64,000 nt of DNA from Schistosoma haematobium (taxonomy: Eukaryota > Platyhelminthes > Trematoda > Strigeidida > Schistosomatidae). The stretch spans positions 35,120,536-35,184,535 of the forward strand of contig NC_067198.1 of the NCBI RefSeq assembly GCF_000699445.3, written 5' to 3'. The notes under the pieces are model-generated. The model was not told where the DNA came from, ran no database searches, and saw only the letters and a program-made list of their open reading frames with translations. This document shows, piece after piece, positions 12,724 through 22,993 of the stretch (its first letter is position 1; each line of letters starts with the position of its first letter). The translations under genes were made by a program, and so were the position numbers.

Positions 12724-13199
12724 GACCTTTTTATGGGTAATTTTTGTGTTAGCTCCGTACTTGTTGAGACCTTACCGCCGGAGACGGATATCCGTGGGAT
12801 AAGGCGAGGTGTGCATTTTTAGGGTCGACCTTTTCTAACCCCACCCCTCCTTGTGGGAAGGCAGCATCGCTGTCATGCTGGTTGTCCGAGGGAAACACCT
12901 TACTGCCGTCACACCTCTGTACAGTCAGAAGTACGACTTCGCCTTCGAACCTTGGGCTTGTTGCTTTTAGTCTAACCGCTCATCAACCAACCTGTCTGAC
13001 ATGGTAGGACTTGAGGAACAGTTGTTGCAGTCAGTATAGCTCGGTTGCTTCATCACGATAGGCAAGCCCGACAACCACTTCAAGGTAGCAACAACGGTCA
13101 GGGACTCCCTGGATATCATGGGGCCATTTCTTCTTTCGACAACCGAACCAAGACTAATATAGACATATGGAACTTTCTGATCACTAAAGAACAAAGCAC

Positions 13200-15460
13200 A
13201 CTGTGATTCAAGAGCAGTTGGCTAGAATTCTTTGATGAGCTACTGAATGACTCATCTCCACTGAACCGGCTGAATATGAAGGCAGAACATACAGGCCTCC
13301 AGGTAGTTAATAGCCCACCAACAATAGGAGAAATTGACATGGCCCTCAGATGACTCAAAAGTAGGAAAGCAGCAGAACCAGTTAACAAACCAGCCAAATC
13401 ACTGAAGTCAAACAGAAAAGTAGCTGCAAAGATGCTTCACTTTTAATTCAGAAGGATTTAGAAGGATGAACAAGCAATGACAGACTGGAAAATATGATAC
13501 CTCATCAATACACCAAAGATAAGCGATAAAAGCAAATGTGAAAATGTAAGAAGGATCAAGCCACGACCAGTACCAGAAAAAGTTTTCAACAGATTGTAGT
13601 TGGGCTGAATAAAAGTTCGGTCGATGCTCAAATTTAACACCAACAGCCTGGATTTCATAAGGATGTATCATGTACTGGACAAGTCACGACACTGCGTATC
13701 ATGTCATAAATATTCAGGTTAGGAAAACTCGTTGTCACCAAAAAATCCCAAATGCAGTCAAACCAGGAATTGCAAAGTTCGAAGATACATTAGGCGTTCA
13801 GTATATTGAGATGCGTTTGTTATACGAAGTTCATTTGTTGCTAATAGTGCACAGCATGGCGCTTCCAGTAGTGATCTGGTGCGGGTGTGTGACCGAGCGC
13901 CTTCAGAGTTTGACACCAACTTATTGTGCATAAGGAAGCATTCGATAACGTGGATACTGATATCTGGTAGAATATTTTGTAGATTATCTCGAAGGATAGT
14001 TATGGTCATAAACAACTGCAGTGGTACTGGTGTTAACTACAAAGCCGAACATGAGATCACTAGGGAAATAGATATTCAACATATAACGCGGAGAGGAGGC
14101 CAACAATGGTCAACGCGGGAATATTGAATTCAATCGGATGGCACGGCTCAGTCTCGCAGAAGTAGACCTTCTCTATAACCTGTCTTTATTCACCTTAAAT
14201 ATGTTATTCCTTCTTTAGCATAGATGTATTCTTCGGAAGTATCAAGAGCCATATTGCTAATTGTCACGATACGATAAGTCAGTATAGATAATGATGAGAT
14301 TTCCACCAAGATCTTATAGATCAGGTAGTCTCATCATGACAAATCTGCAATTTTAGGATTAGGTCTATTATTAGAAAAGTTCTAAAAACGAACTTAGACC
14401 ATAATTCTACCTAACTCCCATGAGTGTATTGATTGCAAAGTAGTCCATCCAGAGACAGTCCACAAAATCCTTCCAAACGATTATTGGTGTCAAGAACGCG
14501 TGTCTTCTCTCGCTGTTTTTCTTTCTTCTGGTTGTTGACTGGATCATGGAGGCCTCGACATTTCACAAAACGCATGGAATACACTGAATACATCCGAAAT
14601 GACAAGATAACTTATACTTTGCAAATGACCTAGCTCTTTCATTTCATACACAACAACAAAGGCAAGTAAAAACAGTTAGTGCAACAGTAAGCCTCAACAT
14701 TCAACATCCTGGAATGCAGCACAAATAAGACCAAGCAAACAGCACTTAGTGGAGAAGACCTAGAAGAGATAGAATCTTCGGCTTCGTATTTTGGAGTTTT
14801 TGCTCCGGGAACCTACAAAATTGAAGAACGACATTTGGGTCGACTATTTGTAAGTTGCAAATAAACTTTGGTACCTAAATTGGAGCTTGGTTCTATTGTT
14901 AATTTGGGTTCGTAAATTGCAAATAGATCGATATACCGTACTTCAATAACGGGAACGAGCGAAAACGTGAACGTAACATCCGATGCAGTTAAAAAGCACT
15001 GATTGACAAACCGAGGACAGCATTTTCATTTCTGATGAGCAGTCGAACTTCGTAAGGGCTGTCAGGAAACAGTGATGTCAAACTTTTTATCCCATGCATC
15101 AAGACTATTCTATTGTACGATGCTAAGACCACAAGGGCCATTTCAATCATCAGACAGCTGTCTACACAAAATACTCCACATCATTTAGCCAGATCACCAT
15201 CAGCAATAAATGACCGTGACAGGAAGCAAACCATCTTTCAGCTGAAAAAGAAGTCGAGGACGGATACTGGAGGTGGTAAAGTAATACTGTATGGAAACCA
15301 TCAAACTGCATCTCAAGGCAAGGTTAAAAGAAAAATGAACAAACCAAAGAACACATTGTGCCAGATAACAAAATGATGAATAGCACGTGGGAACAACTCG
15401 AAAAGATAGCTCAAGGCAGAATTAGTTCGATATTCGTGTTGAGCATCCTGTACTTCAAGA
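13200..15460 (+). mobile_element. Old, decayed RTE-clade LINE (family B)
   Basis: Translating in shifting frames recovers the order of an RTE reverse transcriptase: EFFDELLNDSSPLN near 13220, PPTIGEIDMAL and KSRKAAEP near 13320, a block like WKIPYLIKIPK near 13480, VPEKVFNR near 13575, EAFDNVDTDIW near 13943, VVDWIMEAS-like near 14530, then LYDAKTTRAI near 15118 and the C-terminal KNEQTKEH/NSTWEQLEKIAQ block near 15340-15410. Stops occur throughout. It belongs to the family of the better copy at 40600-41725 and is much older. Confidence 0.65.
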
Positions 15461-15727
15461 AGAGTGACAGTCTTCAGTGTGTATGTATGAAAGCATGTGG
15501 TGATTGAATGGACTCTAGGTAGTCCACAAACTACAAAGTTCAGAGGAGAGCCACAAGTAATCTCCACAACCAGGTGGTTTATCCTGAGTGACGAGACTTC
15601 GTCAGCCACGAGGGAGATGCAGACATGGAGCACGATTCTTGCGTCCTCTGCATAATCTCCGCCATCACGAAATGGTAGGATGTCGTCTTGAGAAGTATGT
15701 TAGCAATACTACAGAAATTCATATGAT

Positions 15728-16150
15728 TATGGAGATTGAGTTTTATCGAGATCATGAACTGATCAATGTTATAACACCATAGAAAACCCTAAAGCTCTGG
15801 CCGGCTGTTTCTTCCTAGTGTGGGACTACTCGGTAGTGCGTATCCACGATCCCGCACTCAGGATTCCAACCTAGGGTTTTTGATCTTGCTCAAACATTTT
15901 ACATCAAGACTACCAAGACGGCATCCAACGGTGTTAATGTCTAGCTTGGACCAGCCCACAACGTTGTGCGACCATGTTCCATTTTCTTCGTTGAGTAAAT
16001 GCCTCACAGCTGACGTGGCTGAAATCCACTGGTTACGGCTTCCCAGCAAAGCTCCGAGAATTACCTGCCGAAGCTGGGTGCTAGATGGCAAATGATTATC
16101 CATTATAATTAGACTGTATACATGATAGTAACCCCTCACATTATTCAATA
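15728..16150 (-). mobile_element. tRNA-derived SINE with hammerhead-like motif (Sm-alpha type)
   Basis: On the minus strand this aligns by eye with the copy at 29590-29810: a GTTGGATGCCG block, a tRNA-like stretch with a decayed B box (GGTTGGAATCC), then the hammerhead region and a tail matching GTTTTC.ATGGTG. The 5' portion (about 15930-16110) is longer than in the other copy. Schistosome Sm-alpha SINEs are known to combine a polymerase III promoter with a hammerhead ribozyme; the assignment here is by pattern. Confidence 0.6.
15807..15833 (-). ncRNA. Decayed hammerhead ribozyme core
   Basis: On the minus strand: CCGAGTA (canonical CTGATGA), then stem II GTCC...GGAA around a 7-nt loop, then GAAAC. 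Two or three core bases are changed and one stem pair is lost, so cleavage is unlikely. Confidence 0.45.
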
Positions 16151-16752
16151 GGCAATGTGTGAAAGGGTGACAGTCTCTGAATGAAACAGACAGGACAGAT
16201 TGAAAGAAATGTCACCAAGTAGCAGGTTAGACTTCGTTGGGTCGATTTGTCTGGACTCTAAGGGACAGTAAGATTGGATCGACTAGTATGATTCGTCAAA
16301 GTCATACGTCATCAGAGGTAGTAGAATAGAAGCCCACGTCGAGTCGCTCTCTGATGAGTCGATCAATAAACAGCTGCTTGATTACTTGAGAAGCTCGTTC
16401 GAAGTTTCTGTTCAGTTGTCTGGTATGTCTAGGTCAGTTGTCATAAATGCTAATACCCCGTCAAAGTAAGAGTTATTATACAAAGACAGGTTAATACCAA
16501 AATTGAATCGCTTCTCTACGGAGAAAATACGTAGACGGCTTGTTACCGTTTTTTTTACCATTTTATAAGTGTTTTCTTCAGGTTGCAATCGACATTATAT
16601 TACTTTCAACTGGCACTGTAAAATCTAAAGGTTCCCACTTAGTCTGGATTAATAAATCATTCATAAGTAACAGAATCCCACTTTATTGCTTAGAGTAACT
16701 ACTGTTAGCCAGCCCTGAATAACCACATCGCGAACTTTTAATTACTATTTTT

Positions 16753-16800
16753 AATAGTTGAATTCATGAGCCGATCTGAGCTAGACCATTATTGAAACCC
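16753..16800 (-). repeat. Tail fragment of the hammerhead SINE
   Basis: The minus strand reads GGTCTAGCTCAGATCGGCTC then ATGAATTCAACTATTAAAA, matching the 3' tail of the SINE at 29755-29810. No body is attached. Confidence 0.4.
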
Positions 16801-16850
16801 CCAATCTGATAATTACTATTTTGTTTACATCATATATATTCGTCAACCAA

Positions 16851-16887
16851 CCAATCACAGCGTAACACATATCTGGAGTTGTATAAA
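16851..16887 (+). promoter_or_regulatory. CCAAT box and TATA box of the ERp60 gene
   Basis: CCAATC at 16851-16856 and TATAAA at 16882-16887 lie 66 and 35 bases upstream of the ERp60 ATG. This is a conventional core promoter arrangement, implying a very short 5' UTR. No ER-stress element (CCAAT-N9-CCACG) is formed: a CCACG exists at about 16891, but at the wrong spacing. Confidence 0.5.
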
Positions 16888-16916
16888 ATTCCACGTTAGA
16901 GTCTGACCTCTTAAGG

Positions 16917-18575
16917 ATGCGTTGGTTGTTGTCGTGCCTGTTCCTCGTCACATCTGTGTCGTGTAGCAAGGTCCTTGAGCTCACTAAAGACGATTTCCAT
17001 TCTGAGTTAAAGTCAATCCCAGTTGCTCTGGTGAAGTTTTACGCCCCATGGTAATTTCGATAGGGACTTACTAAAACTTCATATTAAACAGGTGTGGTCA
17101 CTGCAAAAACCTAGCTCCTGAGTTCGCTTCAGCCGCAGAAATCATATCCGGGAAAACTGGCGATGTTAAACTCGTTAAGGTTGACTGTACCGCCCACGAA
17201 AGTATCTGCTCAGAATTTGGAGTTAGTGGCTACCCTACTCTAAAAATCTTCAGGAATGGAGATTTAGACAGTGAATATAATGGTCCAAGGAATGCAGGTA
17301 GGGTTCATATTATTATAACCGGGGTTCAGATGGAATCGTCAATTTTATGATGTCTCGAGCGGGACCTGCATCCAAAGAAGTCAGCACTGTTAGTGATGTC
17401 GAGAACTTCTTATCAGACGACAAGCCAACTGTGTTTGCATTTATAAAATCGTCTAGCGACCCATTAATGAAGATTTTCATGGCTCTTGCAAAATCGATGG
17501 TCGACGACGCTGTATTTTGTCATAGTCATAATAATCTTTTTGTAACTCCTGATGACTAGTAAGTTACTTGTTCTGTAATTCACATTTCTCAGCGAATTGA
17601 GAGTCTACTTGCCTAAACGTCTTCGAACAAAGTTTGAGGATGACTTCGCTCTTTATAAAGGAGAACTTGAATCTAGCAATATTAAGGAATGGATCCGTAA
17701 ACATGGGTAAGGAAGCTGTTTCTTCTTATTTTCGATTTAGCCAGGGACTGGTTGGTTACAGAACACCGTCAAATTCATTTTACTTCGAAAATGTCGATTT
17801 AGTAGTATTATACAATAACCAATCCGTAGATTCATATCCATCTGGAATAAAGTATCTAAGAAATCGTGTTTTCAAAACACTTAAGGACAATCCTAACAAA
17901 TTCAAGAATTTAGTATTCGCTTATAGCTTCTCGGACGACTTTTCTTATGAACTATCTGAGTATGGTATAGAAGCGGATAAACTACCAGCAGTTGTAATCC
18001 AATCTAAAGGCAAGAAGTACAAGCTTGAGCAGTTTAGGTAAGTTGTTTTCGTAATAACTGTTTTAGCCTCGATGCATTTTCTGATTTTTTGAATAAATTT
18101 AAAGATGGTCTTTTGACCCCACATGTCAAGTCAGAACCTCTCCCAACAGACGACTCTAGTGCAGTTAGAAAGTTAGTTGCACTCAACTTTGATGAGATAG
18201 TAAATAACGAAGAAAAGGATGTAATGGTCGTCTTTCATGCTCCTTGGTGTGGTCATTGTAAAAATTTAATGCCAAAGTACGAGGAAGCAGCCAGTAAACT
18301 AAAAAATGAACCAAATTTGGTCTTGGCTGCTATGGATGCAACCGCCAATGACGTCCCTTCGCCTTATCAAGTCAGGGGATTCCCAACAATCTATTTCGTC
18401 CCTAAAGGAAAGAAATCTTCACCTGTACCTTACGAGGTAAGTATGTAGATTCTCCTCACGTATTCTTTAGGGTGGTCGTGACACTACTGACATCATCAAA
18501 TATCTTGCACGCGAAGCTACTGAAGAACTTAATGGGTACGACAGATCAGGCAATCCAAAGAAAAGTGATCTATAG
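16917..18575 (+). CDS. ERp60: Protein disulfide-isomerase ERp60/ERp57 (PDIA3-type), complete gene
   Basis: Seven exons: 16917-17050, 17092-17297, 17330-17558, 17593-17706, 17741-18037, 18067-18436, 18471-18575. Phases close exactly and give 484 residues, the length I recall for schistosome ERp60. Domains follow the a-b-b'-a' order. After a signal peptide ([16 protein letters not shown]), the first thioredoxin domain has WCGHC at residues 45-49, its Trp codon split by intron 1, and the cis-proline GYPT. The last domain has WCGHC at about 387-391 with GFPT. The protein ends KSDL, a KDEL-like retrieval signal, so it should act in the ER lumen, forming and reshuffling disulfides in glycoproteins. 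All six introns are 29-41 bp with GT-AG ends. A TATA box is 35 bp upstream and AATAAA is at 18681. RTE LINE copies flank the gene on both sides. Confidence 0.96.
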
Positions 18576-18680
18576 GATGTCTTTAATAATCTTATTTTTC
18601 GAAACATTGTATTCTACTTTCCCATTTTTATTGATTGTTTGGTAAATCATAATTGTCATGTATTTCAACATTTAGTTGGT

Positions 18681-18686
18681 AATAAA
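18681..18686 (+). terminator. Polyadenylation signal of ERp60
   Basis: AATAAA lies 106 bases after the stop codon, in a T-rich 3' UTR. Confidence 0.6.
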
Positions 18687-18885
18687 CCTGTTTTTTGAAA
18701 ATATTAGTTTTTTGATTTATTTTAACACTCAATTAAAATTGCCAGGTTTTGTCCATGGTCAAGTTCTTCAATTCGGAATGCATATATTTCCAGTTAGAAA
18801 TATCTCATTTTTGTCCCGTATGCTTCTTAACGAAAAGTTAAAACGATTTTGTGTTAGGATTATTTCCTATCAGTCAGTTAAAACG

Positions 18886-20479
18886 TAGGACCAGGCACAT
18901 ACATGCATCGGTCCAAGTTGCCATACCTCAGAACAACAAGATGGGCACCAAATTCATAGTACTTCGTTGGTAGTAATATATAAAAGAAAGATTGTGTATA
19001 AGGATATAATACAGGAAGAAAGAATCATTTCACAGCAAGTAGGATGTTAACCAATTTTAATCTCACGGTTTAGGGGAAGACATAGAGTGTATACACCTAC
19101 GCCATTGTGATCGACTCTTAGCTATGTCACTGAGAGTCTCCAATCATTGGTCACGCGTCTAACCTCACTACTACTTATCGGTGTTCGGGCATACGTAACA
19201 CATGGCCCAACCATTTCAGTCGATGAAGATTCACAACCTCATCAACTGATTAACCATCATTCCCTAATACCTTGCGTCTAATTCCACTATTACTTACCCG
19301 GTGATCCCAGCAGATGCCAGCAATATTTCTAAGGCAGCTGTGGTCAAATACTAGTAACTTACGAGTGTATTGTACTCTTAATGACCATGTTTCGCTGCCG
19401 TAAAGTAGAACAGGACGAACTGCTGCGCAGTATACTCGTCCTTTTATTGATAGACGGATATCTCGCCTTCGCCATAGGTGACGTAAGTTGGCGGAAGCCA
19501 AACGAGCTTTTCGAATCCGCGCTGAGATTTCGTCAGACACCAACCTATTAGGGCTGATCAAACTTCCAAGATAAGTGAAGTTGTCAGCGCGTTCGACTGC
19601 TTCACTCCCTATCCTTAGTTCAGGTGTTGACGCAGACCAGTCCTGAAGCAACAACTTTCATTTAGAGGGGTGAGAAACGCATCTCAAACATCCTGGCATT
19701 GTTGTTCAGTGTTACCGAAATGCTCTGCATTCTACCGACGTCCTCAACAGACAGGACTGTGTCATCTATGTATCCTAAGTCGATAAGTGGACCTCCTGGA
19801 TGGAGATCAATTTCTGAAAATTCAGACGACGAGAATGTTGTTTCTAGCAGTAGATCAATGACGATATAGAACAAAAATGGAGATAGTGAACAGCCTTGAC
19901 GGACACCACTTGAGGTTGCGAAATCAGATGGCAGTTCACCATAAGCTCTGACTCGACTAGTAGTGTTCGAGTAAAGAGCCTTCACAAGGTTTATGTACTT
20001 CTGAGGTACACCTTTCAGTGACAGACACTGTCATAGAACCTCTCAGTCTACAGAGTCAGATACTGCTTGTAAGTCAAGAAAAAACTATCATTGTCGGGTG
20101 CCGATAAGTATGCCTGTGCTCTGAAAGCTGACTAATGGTGAATATGTGGTCGATGCAGCCACGGCCAGATCTGAAGCCAGCTTGATTTCTTCGTGTTTGC
20201 AGTTCACGAGTCTTGGTTAGGCGCCCGATAATTATTGAGGCTAGTATGTTAGATGCTATATTAGTCAAACTAATCCCTCTATGGTTATTGCAGGATGATT
20301 TTGACCCCTTCTTATATATTGGGACGATAAGTGATTGTGACCAGTCAGATGGGATTACGTCCAACTCCCAGATCTTAGCTAAAATATTAGTCAATCTAGT
20401 CGCTAAAATTGGGCCACCATCCTTAAAGACCTCAGGAACCAATCCATCTGGACCAGCTGCCCTTCCTCGTTTCAGATTA
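18886..20479 (-). mobile_element. RTE-clade LINE family A, 5'-truncated and chimeric copy
   Basis: The minus strand holds the C-terminal half of the RT (open segments 20479-20074, 19985-19662, 19654-19250) and a 3' end with a TCAG-repeat border at 18886. From 19177 to 20479 it matches 10175-11477 at a constant offset of 9,002 bases; I found one difference (19798 G versus 10796 A). From 18886 to 19176 it is clearly diverged from the first copy and contains an out-of-order piece (GTCTAACCTCACTACTACTTA at about 19158). At 20480 homology stops abruptly at the LKRGRAAGPDG block. It is not functional. Confidence 0.85.
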
Positions 20480-22328
20480 GCTATGCTGGATTGCTTGCTC
20501 GGCATTCTATCCCCTGCATTAATATAAGAGGTGATTTGTTGGAAATTTAGGTGGGCTTACATGATAATATGTACTATGCATTTCATTCATGTAATATCCC
20601 GTCAGATTGGCTAACAATTTAAATCTAGTAAGATGTGGATGCATAATATAATTGTTCTTTTGGTCGACCGAACCAAGCATTTCTATATTATAGCTTTAAA
20701 CGAGCAGTCTTAGTGATGCCTTCAATTACTTAACCCTGCTATCTTTTCTTGGAAGTATAATCTATCGACTGGGGATCTCCAAACAAATATCCTGGGGTCT
20801 TTCCCAGTCGTGCTGAATTGATATTCATGGCCTTAATCCTCGCCGCCGATTACCGGTGCTATGTTCTCTGATCTGCCTCTTACCTGAAGATATAGCTCTA
20901 ATAGGGACTTAAGGTTCTCTAACCAACCATTAGCATAACTCATGGCTTAGGTCCTTTCATCCAAGTGATATGCCATTACCTTCGCACAGATAAAAATCGC
21001 TTACTACTTACAGCAGCACAGGTATACTTTGAAACATGCATCACTAAATGACCAGTGGAACCTAAGTCATACTTATTTTCACAGTAAATAAGTCTATCAA
21101 TGTCGATCTTTGATCTAGGTGAGACTGGTTGCTTATTCCGTGTAGTTTTCTTTAGATTGCACTGAGAATCTTTGGAACTACGCACACGCTCCATCTAAAG
21201 GCATAATATTGGTATCAATCTGGCATGGTGTAGATACATTGCATAGACTGAATATTTTATAGTATGCACAAAACTAAGTTACTTCAAATCAGTATCGTTA
21301 TAATGCTATCTGCTAGCTTTGTGAAATTTCTTTTGGCTGTTTCATGGGATCAAGGTTGTTTAGTAGGTCGCAAATCAATGGTGATTAGATACTGGATGTA
21401 AACTTCTGTTGGAGATTGCAGTGCTTCATATTATTTGCCTATAATGCACATAGACCTACCTATGTTCAAACCCCATCCCACCATAATGTATGTTTTCTGT
21501 AAAGATAATTGAGTTTAGCATGCACGTGTTTATCCACTTACTTGCATCTTATGCTGTTATTAGTTTATGTATAAGCTGAATCATGCTTAAGTTTAGAAGA
21601 GTCGGGGTGTAACCTACCTCAATTTTCTATTCCCACTTCGTTCGTCTGCTGCCCATACACAAGTTGGAAAATACGTATCCGGAATACTACTTGTAATCGA
21701 CTTTTTATTTCCCTTTGTTATTAACGCGAGTAATCAAAAGAATATATACTAAGTAATTAAAGATTGACACACATCATCTTCACTGAAGTCAGAGAAGGAT
21801 CCTACCAGGACTAAAGGTTATATATTCACCGATGATTTTGACAGATAGTCATAACACGTTTCCAATTTACCATACCTTGCTTAAATGTTCAATCAATAAT
21901 AACTGATTCTCCATGCATTTTGTACCAGTATAAATGATGACTTAGTAAAAACTATATATTTTAAACAGTGAGTGGAATTGAACGCATGTTTGGTTATGGT
22001 AGAGGTTCGTCAGCTGCATTTGCCTGTGTCCTAGTTGAGTTTAACTAGCTTATCAAAAACACACCAAGTAATAGTTTATGTTATATATATATATAAGATA
22101 TTTTATTCGCATAGATAACAATTAGTATATAAGAATAGCTATGAATATTTTTAAAAAAATAAAGCAATACACCCTATCATTTCCAATTGAAAGTTATTAC
22201 AAAAACTAATATCACAAACCTTATGGCTAGCATAAACAATAACAATAATGTGTTTGTGTGTGTAAAATCAAACAGAATGCACGAGTGAGTACAAAGTGTA
22301 CATAACTGCTCAACTGTTAAGCCATGCA

Positions 22329-22330
<2 letters not shown>
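20480..22330. other. Intergenic stretch between ERp60 and ILK
   Basis: AT-rich DNA with no domain-bearing frame. It contains a short TA run near 22086. I see no promoter or RNA gene that I can support. Confidence 0.4.

Positions 22331-22333
<3 letters not shown>

Positions 22334-22378
<45 letters not shown>
22334..22378. repeat. (TA)n microsatellite
   Basis: About 22 uninterrupted TA units downstream of the ILK gene. The peptide of alternating Tyr and Ile predicted here is an artefact. Confidence 0.95.
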
Positions 22379-22381
<3 letters not shown>

Positions 22382-22736
22382 CTGTGGTTATATAACAAGA
22401 AGACAATATTATACTGTTAAGCTCAATAAGAAAGAATTGGCAAAACGCCTTTTAGAAGAACTATTAGGGTTGAAATTACGATAAATACGCTTATTTCAGA
22501 GAGACACCACTAGAGAAATCAAATATCCATAGACCTAAGGAAAAAGGAAATAACTTTCATAGAAAACATGGTTTTAAGAGAAAAGATATTATTGAACCGA
22601 AAATAGCTGTTCATCAACGTGCTATATGTGTTTAATATACTACACATACACGAAAGTTCATATTGGAGATAAAATATCGCAGATGAAGCATAGAATAAGA
22701 ACATTGTTTTGTGTTAAAAACGCTGTGATGCTAGTT

Positions 22737-22742
22737 TTATTA
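22737..22742 (-). terminator. Candidate polyadenylation signal of ILK
   Basis: TTTATT on the plus strand gives AATAAA on the minus strand, about 90 bases past the ILK stop codon. Confidence 0.45.
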
Positions 22743-22831
22743 TAATGAGCATGCGCCACTTAAATCCTCTTGACCACAATGTAACTAATTAGAAATTTAT
22801 CGGGATCGATATCAGTAGTGAATTAAGCATT

Positions 22832-22993
22832 TCATTGAGAAGCACGTTCACGCATCTTATCTAATAACTGAATGAGTTGAATATCAAATCTTGGGCGTTT
22901 ACCAGGATCATCTTTTGTACATAAATCGAATAGACGTACAATTCGACTGTCCAAATCAGGTGGAATTGGAAGACGAAGATTTTCTGTAGTTAT
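22832..22993 (-). CDS. ILK: ILK exon 6 (C-terminal end)
   Basis: Starts [12 protein letters not shown] after acceptor TTTTTGTAG and ends DKMRERASQ before TGA. It contains [10 protein letters not shown], the conserved C-lobe arginine segment. Confidence 0.9.
   Translation of the reverse strand: MTTENLRLPIPPDLDSRIVRLFDLCTKDDPGKRPRFDIQLIQLLDKMRERASQ

Larger units (their letters stand above)
9727..12960 (-). mobile_element. RTE-clade LINE (family A), internally deleted
   Basis: On the minus strand it runs from a GC-richer 5' UTR (about 12960-12724) through endonuclease (12723-11731) and reverse transcriptase (11743 to about 9966) to a 3' end at about 9727. The left border has the reverse complement of GGTCCTACGTTGTAGCTGACTGA; other copies in the window end the same way in (CTGA)n, a tandem tetranucleotide tail typical of RTE elements. 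Between the endonuclease (ending HKERWRL) and the RT (starting AAIGNTRQLYR) the usual connecting region is missing, by my estimate about 500 bp. Several stops and frameshifts follow, so it is dead. Positions 10175-11477 recur almost unchanged at 19177-20479. Confidence 0.85.

Noticed and set aside
16346..16375. CTGATGAGTCGATC as a hammerhead core
   Set aside because: No GAAA follows a paired stem II, so the motif cannot close.
16851..16895. ER-stress response element upstream of ERp60
   Set aside because: CCAAT and CCACG are both present but about 35 bases apart instead of 9.
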